The notes beneath the pieces are model-generated. The model made no database searches and was not told the DNA's origin. It saw only the letters and a list, made by a program, of their open reading frames with translations. From NCBI GenBank assembly GCA_963843285.1, contig CAWJJO010000005.1:137062-201061 (forward strand): 64,000 nucleotides of DNA, written 5' to 3'. Both the position numbers and the translations under genes were made by a program. Of this stretch, positions 34,423-43,191 are shown piece by piece. This DNA comes from CAZDDB01 sp963843285 (GTDB lineage Bacteria; Acidobacteriota; HRBIN11; JAKEFK01). How positions within the stretch are numbered: position 1 is the first letter of the stretch; each line of letters opens with the position of its first letter.

Positions 34423-34458
34423 TTGACAGGTTATCCTACGTTTGCTATAGGTATAACC
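34423..34458 (+). promoter_or_regulatory. Strong promoter with operator-like inverted repeat upstream of 34504
   Basis: TTGACA (34423-34428) and TATAGG (34446-34451) have 17-bp spacing. GGTTATCCTACG begins directly after the -35 box, and GTATAACC (34451-34458) overlaps the -10 end. GGTTAT/ATAACC form an inverted repeat spanning the promoter. GGAGGAG lies before the ATG at 34504. Confidence 0.65.
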
Positions 34459-34503
34459 TATGAAACATATTTCAACAGTTATACACAAAGGAGGAGAACA
34501 ATC

Positions 34504-35172
34504 ATGAAGTATCTCTGGATCGTGTGGATCGTGCTCTTTGCAAGTGCGCCGATTGTTTCAGCGGCCACCCCATTGGAACAACTCAAGTCACAGGCCGGCA
34601 AGTGGGAAGGAACAGGAGATCAGGGAATCGCGGTGAATGTCGAATATAGACTAATTTCCGGCGGCACCGCGGTCCTGGAAACAATGAACGCTCAAGGCAA
34701 AGAGGATATGGTCACTGTTTACTATGTGGATCGCGGTACTCTGATGGCTACCCATTTTTGCGCTGCAGACAATCATCCGAGGTTGAAAGCGATCGATCGG
34801 GACCCGAAGAGAATTGTCCTCGAGTTTTTGGATGCTACAAATATCATCTCCCCCGAGACAGATCACATCACCAGGCTGGCATTGAATTTGACCGAGCCGG
34901 ATCACATCACACAGGAATGGACCCACAGGGTAGGCGGCAAAGAGACGACATCCGTTTTCCAACTTTCCCGTGAACTGGAGATCAGTTGGGAACGGGATTA
35001 CGATTGTACGATGCACCCACTCCAAGCTCGAACCGGCGCAAATATGGAAATCGTCAGAGCTGCACTATTCAGACGTCAGGAAAGCGATGACTGCAGACCC
35101 TTTGGCCCAAAAAGAAAATATGCAGAGGGTGAAAGAAAAAGCTGTACCTGTTATAAATGCGATTGTAAATGA
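34504..35172 (+). CDS. Secreted protein of unknown function, with unusual C-terminus
   Basis: 222 residues with a signal peptide (YLWIVWIVLFASAPIVSAA). Residues 25-160 (LKSQAGKWEGTGDQGIAVNV, VLETMNAQGKEDMVTVYYVD, ATHFCAADNHPRLKAI) look like a lipocalin-like or DUF1579-like beta-barrel. The last 60 residues are odd: YDCTMHP recalls a heavy-metal-binding YxCPMHP motif, and the tail is Cys/Lys/Arg-rich. The +1 frame over 35070-35160 reads more naturally (MTADPLAQKENMQRVKEKAV), so a frameshift near 35000-35070 is possible. Its promoter shares sites with the CGNR gene. Confidence 0.75.
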   Translation: MKYLWIVWIVLFASAPIVSAATPLEQLKSQAGKWEGTGDQGIAVNVEYRLISGGTAVLETMNAQGKEDMVTVYYVDRGTLMATHFCAADNHPRLKAIDRDPKRIVLEFLDATNIISPETDHITRLALNLTEPDHITQEWTHRVGGKETTSVFQLSRELEISWERDYDCTMHPLQARTGANMEIVRAALFRRQESDDCRPFGPKRKYAEGERKSCTCYKCDCK

Positions 35173-35176
35173 TGTG

Positions 35177-35252
35177 GTAGGGGCGACCCTTGTGGTCGCC
35201 CGCTCCGATGAGTAACCGCTTTCCTGAGGGCGACCACAAGGGTCGCCCCTAC
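35177..35252. repeat. Palindromic repeat family B (GTAGGGGCGACCCTTGTGG), copy 1
   Basis: A 25-bp arm at 35177-35201 (begins GTAGGGGCGACCC, ends GGTCGCCC) is an exact inverted copy of 35228-35252, separated by 26 bp. Its right end touches the TAG stop codon of the OmpA gene on the minus strand, and a second TAG follows in frame. Copy 2 is at 38105. Confidence 0.9.
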
Positions 35253-36586
35253 TACTGCTTTGCCAGCTCCACGCGGCGATTCTGCGCGCGTCCCTGTTCG
35301 GTATCGTTTTTCGCAATCGGTTTCGTATCGCCGAAACCCTCGGTCGTCAGTCTTGCTGCATCGACCTTGAAGTTTGAAACCAGGTACGTCTTTACGCTTT
35401 CTGCGCGCTGTTTCGAGAGATCGAGATTATACGCAGGTTTTCCGACATTATCGGTATGGCCCTGAATTCGAAGTTTTAAATCTGCTTGTTTTTGGAGTAA
35501 GGATCCAACCTCTTTCAATACCGGTTCCGATTCCGGTTTGATGGTGGCCTGATTGAAGTCAAATTGAATACCGTACAAAGTCACTTTGCCGGTTTCTGCA
35601 ATCGCCTTTCCCATGGCTTCCGAAGTGAGGGAGCCGGAAACGCGAAAGGTGACCGAAGTAATTTCAATGCCATCTGAGTCCGAGCTATTCATTCTAAAAT
35701 CGTAAGAGCCCGATTCAGGAGGGGCCACGAAATGAAGAGTCCCGGATGCTTTCTTCTCCAGATAACTCCACTGAATGTCATGCTGGTCATTTGTTGCTTC
35801 TTTCCCGTGCGGAATATTTGAAGGGATCATCCCGACCCATGCAGTCCGCGGAAGCTCCGGCGGGGCAGTAAAATCCAGTTCGATTTGCTCGCCCGGGGCA
35901 AACACTTCCTTCTGTAATTTCAGCGTGCCTTCCAGTTTGACTTCTCCCACTCGAAACGTGATTGAAGCCAGTTCTTTACCGCCGGAATCGTTCAATCGAA
36001 AATCGTAACTGCCGGCTTTATCCGGAGCTTGAAATCGGAACGAACTTGCAGGTTTCTGTCCGAGATACTGGTAGGAGACATCGTGTTGATCGTTTACACT
36101 TTCGTTTCCGTGCGGGATCTCCGATGGTATGATTCCAATCCATGCCTGTGGCGGCAATGGAGCAGCAATCGAAAACTCCAGGTCAATGTCATCTCCCGGA
36201 TTAAAACTGTTCTTTTTTAACTTCATCGAAACTTTGTAATCGACAGGCGTCACTTCGATCGTCACCGAAGTCCACTCCACTCCATCGCCGCTCCATCGCA
36301 AATCGTAGGAGCCAGGTTTCATCGGAGCTGTCAGGGTCACCGTGCCGCTGGCATCGGGCGTATATGAATATGCGACATCGTGGGCATCATTCTCCCCTTC
36401 TTTCCCATGTGGAATATTTGAGGGAATAATGCCGATCCACGCGCTTGGTTTCGCGGGACCGCCAAGGGAGTATTGGACTTCGAAGCTTTCACCCGGGATA
36501 AATTTCGTTTTGCTTACACTGATTTTGGGCTGAGAAAATGCAAGCGCGGGAATCAGAACCAGAACTGCAAATAGAATGCATTTCAT
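35252..36586 (-). CDS. OmpA-family protein with three tandem Ig-like repeats
   Basis: 444 residues with a signal peptide (ILFAVLVLIPALAFS). Three repeats of about 100 residues each carry AWIGIIPSNIPHG, AWIGIIPSEIPHG and AWVGMIPSNIPHG, then N-D-x-H-D-V-x-Y-x-Y and GSYD-(L/F)-R; they are likely beta-sandwiches. The C-terminal OmpA domain (about 335-444) has FDFNQATIKPESEPVLKEVG, IQGHTDNVGKPAYNLDLSKQ and RAQNRRVELA and should bind peptidoglycan. GGGAGG 5 nt before ATG 36586 fixes the start. It is a surface or periplasmic adhesion-type protein (inference). Confidence 0.9.
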   Translation of the reverse strand: MKCILFAVLVLIPALAFSQPKISVSKTKFIPGESFEVQYSLGGPAKPSAWIGIIPSNIPHGKEGENDAHDVAYSYTPDASGTVTLTAPMKPGSYDLRWSGDGVEWTSVTIEVTPVDYKVSMKLKKNSFNPGDDIDLEFSIAAPLPPQAWIGIIPSEIPHGNESVNDQHDVSYQYLGQKPASSFRFQAPDKAGSYDFRLNDSGGKELASITFRVGEVKLEGTLKLQKEVFAPGEQIELDFTAPPELPRTAWVGMIPSNIPHGKEATNDQHDIQWSYLEKKASGTLHFVAPPESGSYDFRMNSSDSDGIEITSVTFRVSGSLTSEAMGKAIAETGKVTLYGIQFDFNQATIKPESEPVLKEVGSLLQKQADLKLRIQGHTDNVGKPAYNLDLSKQRAESVKTYLVSNFKVDAARLTTEGFGDTKPIAKNDTEQGRAQNRRVELAKQ

Positions 36587-36606
36587 GAATACCTCCCTCA
36601 TATATA

Positions 36607-38073
36607 TTACGGTTGCGGACTTCCAGCACAGTTCCGGAGAAGCTGGACATAAAATCGAATCATCGCAGAATAATCCTTCACTGCGATGCGCTCGTTGATC
36701 CCGTGAACGCGGACCAGATCTTCTTTGGTGATCCGGAACGGCGCAAAACGATATGTGTCTTCGCTGATTGCAGAATAGTGACGTGAGTCCGTAGCGCCGG
36801 TGACGAGCCCAGGGGCAACAAGCGTATCCGGGAAAATCTGCCTTACTGTCGTATGGATCATTCGGAAGGCTGTGGATCCCGCGCTGGAGACAGGAGAAGG
36901 ATTCGTGGCGCGACCGTGAAAGTCTTTGATTTTCACTTCCGGATCGTCGATTGTGTTCCTGACGTGGTCCGTTACACTTTCCACGGTCTCACCGGGTTTG
37001 ATGCGAAAATTTACAATCGCTTTCGCGCTCGCAGGCAGCACATTTTCCTTCACACCGCCTTCAATCATCGTAACAGCAGTAGTGGTGCGCACGAGCGAAT
37101 TTCCGGATGGTGTTTTCTGAAGTTCCGATAGAAGCACGGGGCGGAAGAGCCAGAGATTGGCCAGCGCCATCTTATTTGGCCAGGGCATTTCAGGTCCCAG
37201 AGCTTCCAGCATTTCGCCTGCAGCCCCGCTGATACCGGCCGGCAACTGATGGCTTTCCAGTTTTGTGATTGCCTGGCTCAGAATGCCGATTGTTGTATGC
37301 GGAGGCGGCGCAGACGAATGCCCGCCTTCGCTCTCTACGGACAATTCTAGTGACAGAAATCCCTTCTCCGCAATTCCAATCAGAGCAACCGGTCTGGATA
37401 TTCCGGGTACGATGCCGTCGGTAATCGCGAGCCCTTCATCCATCACGAATTCGAGCCGAATACCTTGAGCCTTCAATAATGCCGCAACTTTCACTGCGCC
37501 CTGGTCACCGGCCAGCTCTTCATCATGACCAAAAGCAAAATACACCGTGCGTTGCGGCCTGAATCCCTGTTTACAGAGAATCTCGGCCGCTTCCAGAAGT
37601 CCGGTCACGGTTGATTTGTCATCGAGCGCGCCTCTTCCCCAGATGTATCCGTCGGCGATTGCTCCGGAAAACGGAGGGTGTGTCCAGTTCTGCGCATCCG
37701 CCGGAACAACATCCATATGCCCCATCAGCAGAACCGGCTTCAAATCCGCATTTTGTCCACGCCATGTGAGCAACAGACTATGATCTCCAACCGTTTGAGA
37801 CTCGAGAGCGCCGTAAACAGTTGGAAATGTCTGCTTCAGATATTGATGAAGCGAATCAAATTCCGAATACTCCATTTTCGCGGGATCCGGATAGGAGACA
37901 GTCCGAAACCGGAGAACATCCGCAAGATGATCTGCCGCTGCCTCTTCGTCTACCTGAATCCCGGTGACCGGTTCCGCCTGTATTTGCCGCGATGCAAGCC
38001 GCACCGTGCGAACAGCAACGATAGCCACAATCAATACGAGAACCAGCACGACCGCAAGTATTGCCTTTCTCAC
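36607..38073 (-). CDS. M20-family metallopeptidase (carboxypeptidase S / PM20D1-like)
   Basis: 488 residues. An N-terminal hydrophobic segment (AILAVVLVLVLIVAIVAV) anchors it in the membrane. The catalytic domain has GHMDVVPAD (zinc His and Asp), WGRGALDDKS (bridging Asp), and GHDEELAGDQGA (general base Glu-Glu). A dimerisation domain follows and a final zinc His lies near the C-terminus (VHGINERI). It probably hydrolyses an N-acyl amino acid or dipeptide. It lies upstream of the triple-repeat OmpA gene on the same strand, 20 bp away, so the two may be co-transcribed. Confidence 0.93.
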   Translation of the reverse strand: MRKAILAVVLVLVLIVAIVAVRTVRLASRQIQAEPVTGIQVDEEAAADHLADVLRFRTVSYPDPAKMEYSEFDSLHQYLKQTFPTVYGALESQTVGDHSLLLTWRGQNADLKPVLLMGHMDVVPADAQNWTHPPFSGAIADGYIWGRGALDDKSTVTGLLEAAEILCKQGFRPQRTVYFAFGHDEELAGDQGAVKVAALLKAQGIRLEFVMDEGLAITDGIVPGISRPVALIGIAEKGFLSLELSVESEGGHSSAPPPHTTIGILSQAITKLESHQLPAGISGAAGEMLEALGPEMPWPNKMALANLWLFRPVLLSELQKTPSGNSLVRTTTAVTMIEGGVKENVLPASAKAIVNFRIKPGETVESVTDHVRNTIDDPEVKIKDFHGRATNPSPVSSAGSTAFRMIHTTVRQIFPDTLVAPGLVTGATDSRHYSAISEDTYRFAPFRITKEDLVRVHGINERIAVKDYSAMIRFYVQLLRNCAGSPQP

Positions 38074-38104
38074 AAAACCAGTTTAACGGATTCCGTGAAA
38101 AGTG

Positions 38105-38175
38105 GTAGGGGCGACCCTTGTGGTCGCCCGCTTCGAAGAATTACGATTCTGTGAATGTGAAAACAAGGGTCGCCG
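38105..38175. repeat. Palindromic repeat family B, copy 2 (degenerate)
   Basis: The left arm begins GTAGGGGCGACCCTTGTGG and is intact. The right arm (AACAAGGGTCGCC) has lost its outer part. It lies in the 219-bp gap upstream of the M20 peptidase. Confidence 0.75.
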
Positions 38176-38292
38176 TTTGCCTTTGTGGTAAGCTGAAATA
38201 AATCAAGCGATCCACGTCCAATACGTCGATTCCGGAACGAACCAGATCATCAACAATTCCGTCCCCGGGCTGGAAGTGGAAAACTGACGCCT

Positions 38293-39795
38293 CTATTCTT
38301 TCAGGAGATACCACTTCGGGCGTTTCCAGCTTCGCCGGAAAGTTTCCACCGATGCGCTTACGGCTTTCCTCGCGCGTTCCACGCCATCCAGAAAGGACAC
38401 AAAATCGAACTGCTGTTGGGGTGTGCCGTACTGAGCATCGAACTGCTTTACGATTTCATTTGCCGGAGTTGTTTTTCGTCCGAGTATTTCCACCAGCGGG
38501 AATTTCAGCCCGCGAATTTGTTTGGAAGGCTCATAAGCTTTGTAAATCAGCTCTGTGCAAACAAGCTTGGAATCCGTCAGAAAATCAAAATTGAAGTCAT
38601 ACGGGCGTCCCATGTAATGAAACGCCATCACAAGTGCGACTGCTTTCTCCTTCTTTGACAATCGCGGGCGCAAAACCGCCACCGAATCGGCTTCTGCTGA
38701 GTGTTCCAGCGAAGTAAACACGACTCCCTCGCTCATCGCTTCCAGCACGCGTGGAGTGTGTCCCTCAAACGGCTGCAGGCTGAGTGAATACGCCTGTGGA
38801 CTACGGTTGCGCAGAAGGTCTTCGAAATCGCCACTCGAGGTTCCCTGCTCCAGCACCCAAGATTTTACTTCAGCATCTTGAAAGTAAGACTTGCGCTGTT
38901 CCGGTGTCCCGACATACAGCGCTGCGTGGGGCCAGAATCCGGGAAGACCGATGTTCGAAAGATACCATTCGCGACGTTCCAAAAGGATATCACCCGGCTC
39001 AAGTTTTACAGCTATTTCCCGGATTTGCTCTTGCGTAACTAGAGAGTGGTCCTGTCTCAAGACCTTTGTATCTCCCATCCATTCAGAGACTCCGGCTTGA
39101 ACCGGAAAATAAGCAGTGAATCCGGATTGCTTGATGAGTCGCAGCGCGTTTTTGGCGGTGAGTTCTTCCCCTTTCCAGACTCCCGCTTTCCAGACGCAGT
39201 TCGCATCTTCACGCGCCGAAGCGATTACAGGAGAGGGATCGATATCGGCGACTGTTTTACGGGTTGCTTCAAGTGCAGCAAACTCTCCCGCGCGCGCAAC
39301 GTTTAGAAAACGCAATTTCACTTTTTCATAACTGTTTTTCGGCAAACCGATTTCGGGGACGGGTTCATTCAGGAGGATACGAAACCCGGGATCGTGTTCG
39401 GTAAGCTCAATCAATTCCAACGCAAACCGGTACTGTGCCATGAATGAGCCATATGCAATGAGAAAAGATGCATCCCGCTCGGCGCCGTGCTTGAGATAAA
39501 AGTGCTCGTAGTTTTTTCCGATTGCATCGAGTGCCAACGTGTAATCCAGAAACGCCTTCCATGCATTCCAGACTGCTTCCTTTTGCTCACGCGATAACAT
39601 GCGGGCTGTGCTCAGCTTTTTCGGCGGAAATAAATCGGTGCGGCTCTTAGCAAACTCGATGATTGAATTGAGTCCGCTACGGTAGATTGTGACTGCTTTC
39701 AGGTCACCTTGAATCCGTTCCGGCAGAGCCGGCGCTGTGGATGCTGAAACCGCAAATGCAAGGAAAACAATCGCAACAAGCGCGGAACACCACAT
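38293..39795 (-). CDS. YiiX-like permuted papain-fold amidase
   Basis: 500 residues with a signal peptide (ALVAIVFLAFAVSAS). The N-terminal 270 residues are helical and unassigned. The C-terminal region from LEPGDILLERREWYLSNIG matches permuted NlpC/P60 proteins of the YiiX/C92 type: the catalytic His is in FWPHAALYVG and the Cys in LVCTELIYKAYEP, in permuted order. Members are thought to act on lipids or peptidoglycan amides. It is a probable periplasmic hydrolase. The PCD gene lies 3 bp upstream, so the two are probably co-transcribed. Confidence 0.8.
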   Translation of the reverse strand: MWCSALVAIVFLAFAVSASTAPALPERIQGDLKAVTIYRSGLNSIIEFAKSRTDLFPPKKLSTARMLSREQKEAVWNAWKAFLDYTLALDAIGKNYEHFYLKHGAERDASFLIAYGSFMAQYRFALELIELTEHDPGFRILLNEPVPEIGLPKNSYEKVKLRFLNVARAGEFAALEATRKTVADIDPSPVIASAREDANCVWKAGVWKGEELTAKNALRLIKQSGFTAYFPVQAGVSEWMGDTKVLRQDHSLVTQEQIREIAVKLEPGDILLERREWYLSNIGLPGFWPHAALYVGTPEQRKSYFQDAEVKSWVLEQGTSSGDFEDLLRNRSPQAYSLSLQPFEGHTPRVLEAMSEGVVFTSLEHSAEADSVAVLRPRLSKKEKAVALVMAFHYMGRPYDFNFDFLTDSKLVCTELIYKAYEPSKQIRGLKFPLVEILGRKTTPANEIVKQFDAQYGTPQQQFDFVSFLDGVERARKAVSASVETFRRSWKRPKWYLLKE

Positions 39796-39798
39796 AGA

Positions 39799-40092
39799 TT
39801 ATCTGGAGGTGAGAAGCTCCATTTTCTGTGCGAGGATCACATCAAATGTGCTGATGCCGCCCAGATCGTGTGTGACCAGGTCCACTCTTACCTTCCCGTA
39901 AACGTTGAACCACTCAGGATGATGGTTCATCGCCTGTGCTTCAATCGCCGCGCTGGTCATGAATCCAAATGCGCGGACGAAGGAACGGAAATTATATTCT
40001 TTGTGCAGTTTACCTTTTACGACTTTCCAGCCGGGAAGTTTCTTCAGCGCTTCCTGCAGCTCATCTTTTGTAAGCAATATCCGTTTGGCCAT
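39799..40092 (-). CDS. phhB: Pterin-4a-carbinolamine dehydratase
   Basis: 97 residues, full length. Dehydrates 4a-hydroxytetrahydrobiopterin to recycle the cofactor of aromatic amino-acid hydroxylases. The active-site signature NHHPEWFNVYGKVRVDLVTH and the ending GGIST-FDVILAQKM are present. The N-terminus LPGWKVVKGKLHKEYNF is typical. No phenylalanine hydroxylase is nearby, so its pterin partner is elsewhere. It is separated from the YiiX-like stop-to-start by only 3 bp. Confidence 0.95.
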   Translation of the reverse strand: MAKRILLTKDELQEALKKLPGWKVVKGKLHKEYNFRSFVRAFGFMTSAAIEAQAMNHHPEWFNVYGKVRVDLVTHDLGGISTFDVILAQKMELLTSR

Positions 40093-40110
40093 TTATCATC
40101 CACATGTTTT

Positions 40111-40179
40111 GGAGCGTCGTGCCTCCGTGCCCGACATGATCGGATCTTCACACGGGCGGGCACGGAGGCCCGCCACTCC
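40111..40179. repeat. Palindromic repeat family C, copy 3
   Basis: GGAGCGTCGTGCCTCCGTGC at the left and GGGCGGGCACGGAGGCCCGC at the right are inverted relative to one another. It lies between the PCD gene and the small gene at 40191. Confidence 0.75.
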
Positions 40180-40190
40180 TGATGAGGTCT

Positions 40191-40529
40191 TCACAGCTCC
40201 AGGTGATAATCGTCGTCCGGAACTTCGAGAACATCAAGCACCGAACGTCCGACACGGTCTTGAAATTGTTCACTGAAGGACTTGAAAGGGCCAACCGACT
40301 CATCCAGTGTTACCTTCTCCACACGCATCATCGGGATAAACATCGTACTGAGACCGATCGTTTCCGTCTGATTGGCAACGGAACGGGTCCAATCCTGAAA
40401 AGAATTGATATCAATTCCCCGCACTGTGATGCCGTAAGAATTGATCGAGAGTAGAACGGCCCAGATCTTTTCACGAGGACTGTGCAAATTCACAATGACG
40501 ATCGAGCGGAGAGTGATCAGCTTACTCAC
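40191..40529 (-). CDS. Conserved hypothetical protein coupled to thiolase
   Basis: 112 residues, family not named. It reads IVIVNLHSPREKIWAVLLSI at 10-29, then GIDINSFQDWTRSV. The GTG start at 40529 overlaps the thiolase stop codon (GTGAGTAA), so translation is coupled, and GGTGG lies just upstream. A longer ATG version would run antisense-like into the thiolase and is rejected. Its repeated position after acyl-CoA genes would suggest an accessory role there, but no motif supports a reaction. Confidence 0.75.
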   Translation of the reverse strand: MSKLITLRSIVIVNLHSPREKIWAVLLSINSYGITVRGIDINSFQDWTRSVANQTETIGLSTMFIPMMRVEKVTLDESVGPFKSFSEQFQDRVGRSVLDVLEVPDDDYHLEL

Positions 40530-41700
40530 GTTCCACCACCGCCGCAATTCCCTGCCCGCCTCCGATGCAAAGGCCCGCGAGACCAAAGCGGGAACCATAA
40601 TCTTCCATCCCATGAAGCAATGTCACAAGAATGCGCGCGCCGCTGGCTCCAATCGGATGACCAAGCGCGATGGCTCCTCCACGAATGTTGACCCGCTCCG
40701 GATCCAGCTTCAGCTGCGCCAACACTGCAAGCGATTGCACGGCAAACGCTTCATTCAGCTCGAACAAATCGATATCCGCAAGACTCAAACCGGCCTTCCG
40801 GATTGCATTTTGTACAGCGCCCACCGGTCCCATGCCCATGATCGCAGGATCCACACCGACCGACGCGTAGGATCGCAAATATGCAAGCGGCTTCAACCCG
40901 CGGGCCCGCGCTGTGTCTTCACTCATCAACACGACCGATGCGGCGCCATCGTTAATCCCGGATGCGTTTCCCGCAGTTACAGTGCCGCCATCTTGAAAAG
41001 CCGGTTTCAATTTGGCAAGTGATTCAACTGTCGTATCTCCGCGCGGATACTCGTCGGTATCAAATAATTTCGGAACCCCCTTCCTTTGTGGTATGGGGAC
41101 CGCAATGATTTCCCGTTTGAATTTCCCTTCCGCAATTGCTGCCGCAGCGCGCTGCTGGCTCATCGCGGAAAATTCATCCTGTGCGGAACGCGAGACACTG
41201 TAGCGAGAGGCGATATTCTCAGCCGTGACTCCCATGTGACAATCACACATCGCGCACGTAAGCCCTTCCTGAACCATGGAATCGATCACCTGGCCATGTC
41301 CAAGCCTGTAACCGAATCTTGCATCCTGCAAAAGATACGGCGCACGGCTCATGTTCTCCGTTCCGCCGGCCACTATGATCTGCGCATCGCCACAAAGAAT
41401 CGCCTGAGCGCCCATTGTGATCGCCTTCAATCCGGATCCACAAACTTTGTTGATTGTGGTTGCCGGAACCGTTACCGGAATTTGCGCCTTGATCAAAGCC
41501 TGTCTTGCCGGATTCATCCCTTGCCCCGCCTGAAGCACATTTCCAATCAGTACTTCATCCACTTCTTCGGGCTTCACCCCAGAACGCTGGAGCGATTCGC
41601 GAATGGTGATCGCAGATAGTTTCGCAGCTGCAATCTCCATGAGGGTTCCGCCGAACTTGCCGATCGGGGTTCGGACACCCGATGTAATCGCAATACGCAT
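40522..41700 (-). CDS. atoB: Acetyl-CoA acetyltransferase (thiolase)
   Basis: 392 residues. Condenses or cleaves acetoacetyl-CoA. The nucleophile is Cys87 (NKVCGSGLKAI), the active-site His lies in GGAIALGHPIGASGAR, and the second Cys378 in CIGGGQG. NEAFAVQ is also present. Its ATG overlaps the CoA-transferase stop codon (TAATG). With the CoA-transferase pair it forms an acetoacetate-activation and cleavage module for ketone-body or leucine-type catabolism. Confidence 0.96.
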   Translation of the reverse strand: MRIAITSGVRTPIGKFGGTLMEIAAAKLSAITIRESLQRSGVKPEEVDEVLIGNVLQAGQGMNPARQALIKAQIPVTVPATTINKVCGSGLKAITMGAQAILCGDAQIIVAGGTENMSRAPYLLQDARFGYRLGHGQVIDSMVQEGLTCAMCDCHMGVTAENIASRYSVSRSAQDEFSAMSQQRAAAAIAEGKFKREIIAVPIPQRKGVPKLFDTDEYPRGDTTVESLAKLKPAFQDGGTVTAGNASGINDGAASVVLMSEDTARARGLKPLAYLRSYASVGVDPAIMGMGPVGAVQNAIRKAGLSLADIDLFELNEAFAVQSLAVLAQLKLDPERVNIRGGAIALGHPIGASGARILVTLLHGMEDYGSRFGLAGLCIGGGQGIAAVVERE

Positions 41701-42374
41701 TATGACTCTCCCTGAATATCGAACTCCTTCAAATCTTCAGCAACCCACAACGTTGCCTCGGTAGCTGCTTGAACCTGTTCCACCGTGACGCCGGGCGCTA
41801 CCTCCTTTAATAATAATCCATTGTCCGTCACTTCGATCACTGCCATGTCCGTAACGATCAGGTCCACGACCTTGACCCCTGTCAGTGGCAGGGTGCAACG
41901 TTTGAGAATCTTCTTCTCACCGTCCTTTGCCGCGTGTTCCATCGCGATGATAACTTTCCTTGCGCCCGAAACAAGATCCATCGCGCCGCCCATTCCTTTC
42001 ACCATTTTTCCGGGAATCATCCAGTTGGCAAGATTTCCTTCTTCATCCACCTGCATGGCGCCCAGAATAGACATATCGACATGTCCCCCGCGGATCATCC
42101 CGAAGGAGTCCGCACTGGAAAAATAACTGCTGCCGGGGATCTCAGTCACCGTTTCTTTTCCTGCGTTAATCAGATCAGGATCTTCTCCTCCTTCTTCAGG
42201 ATATGGACCGATCCCCAGCATGCCGTTCTCCGATTGCAAAATAATCGTCATCCCTTCCGGAATGTAGTTGCTCACCAGAGTTGGCATCCCGATCCCGAGA
42301 TTCACATAGTAACCGTCGCGCAGCTCCTTAGCTACTCTTTGGACGATTAGTTCTCTTTTCGATACGCTTTTCAT
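41700..42374 (-). CDS. scoB: 3-oxoacid CoA-transferase subunit B
   Basis: 224 residues. The SENGMLGIGPYP motif contains the glutamate that carries CoA as a thioester intermediate, and GIGMPTLV near residue 28 is typical. GGAMDLVSGARKVIIAMEH completes the family pattern. It transfers CoA from succinyl-CoA or a similar donor to a 3-oxoacid. Its start lies 47 nt inside the end of subunit A, so the two subunits are translated together. Confidence 0.95.
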   Translation of the reverse strand: MKSVSKRELIVQRVAKELRDGYYVNLGIGMPTLVSNYIPEGMTIILQSENGMLGIGPYPEEGGEDPDLINAGKETVTEIPGSSYFSSADSFGMIRGGHVDMSILGAMQVDEEGNLANWMIPGKMVKGMGGAMDLVSGARKVIIAMEHAAKDGEKKILKRCTLPLTGVKVVDLIVTDMAVIEVTDNGLLLKEVAPGVTVEQVQAATEATLWVAEDLKEFDIQGES

Positions 42375-43029
42375 AACACGCTCCTTGCAGGATTCGTTTC
42401 ACAAAGATTCCCGGTGTATGGACATGATCCGGATCCATCGAGCCTACCGGCACGATCGTTTCTACTTCGGCGATTGTGACGCGCGCCGCTGTCGCCATCA
42501 TCGGATTGAAATTCCGCGTGGTTTTCCGGTACACAAGATTTCCCATCGCATCACCTTGCTGGGCTTTGACCAGAGCAAAATCTGCCTTCAGCGCTTTTTC
42601 CATAATATATTCGCGCCCGTCAAAAACACGTTTCTCTTTTCCCTCTTCGACAAGGGTTCCGACACCCGTCGGAGTATAAAATGCAGCGATCCCCGCGCCT
42701 CCAGCCCGGATCCGTTCGGCAAACGTCCCCTGCGGTACCAGTTCCACTTCGATTTCACCGCTGAGGCATTGCTGCTCAAAAATCTTGTTCTCCCCCACAT
42801 AGGTAGAGATCATTTTCTTGATCTGGTGTGTCTGCAGCAGCAACCCCAGACCATAATCATCGACACCCGCATTATTGCTCATCACCGTGAGGTTTTTGAC
42901 TCCTTTTTCCCGTAACGCGACGATCAAATTCTCTGGAATTCCGCAAAGCCCGAATCCCCCGACCATCAACGTGGCGCCATCTTCAATGTCCCGGATGGCT
43001 TCGGCCGCATCTTTCACAACTTTATTCAT
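42328..43029 (-). CDS. scoA: 3-oxoacid CoA-transferase subunit A
   Basis: 233 residues. The glycine-rich CoA-binding loop is GGFGLCGIPENLI, near residue 24, followed by LTVMSNNAG and GELEVEL-like GEIEVELVPQGT. It pairs with subunit B to form the alpha/beta CoA-transferase. It is the first gene of a three- or four-gene operon running scoA-scoB-thiolase-hypothetical. Confidence 0.95.
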   Translation of the reverse strand: MNKVVKDAAEAIRDIEDGATLMVGGFGLCGIPENLIVALREKGVKNLTVMSNNAGVDDYGLGLLLQTHQIKKMISTYVGENKIFEQQCLSGEIEVELVPQGTFAERIRAGGAGIAAFYTPTGVGTLVEEGKEKRVFDGREYIMEKALKADFALVKAQQGDAMGNLVYRKTTRNFNPMMATAARVTIAEVETIVPVGSMDPDHVHTPGIFVKRILQGACYEKRIEKRTNRPKSS

Positions 43030-43044
43030 GACAACCTCTCGAGA

Positions 43045-43187
43045 TGAATATCAAATATTAAAGATCAAATATCAAATAAACATAAATCAATAAGCAAAGA
43101 ACCAGTTCTAAGGTCCTTCACGGTTATTTACATCTTCACTTATGTTTATTTGATTTTTGATTTTTGATATTTGATTTTTGATATTGA
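43045..43187. repeat. AT-rich inverted repeat, ATCAAATATCAAATAAACA family
   Basis: The left arm (43047-43083) and the right arm (43141-43186) are inverted copies of the same AT-rich words that flank the kinase gene at 18.8 and 21.5 kb. The loop has about 55 bp of less regular sequence. It fills the gap between scoA and the epimerase gene and may act as a transcription barrier (inference). Confidence 0.8.
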
Positions 43188-43191
43188 AACC

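Noticed and set aside
34970..35215. 81-codon ORF as an independent gene
   Set aside because: No ribosome site, it starts inside another gene and ends in a repeat. Treated instead as a hint of a frameshift.
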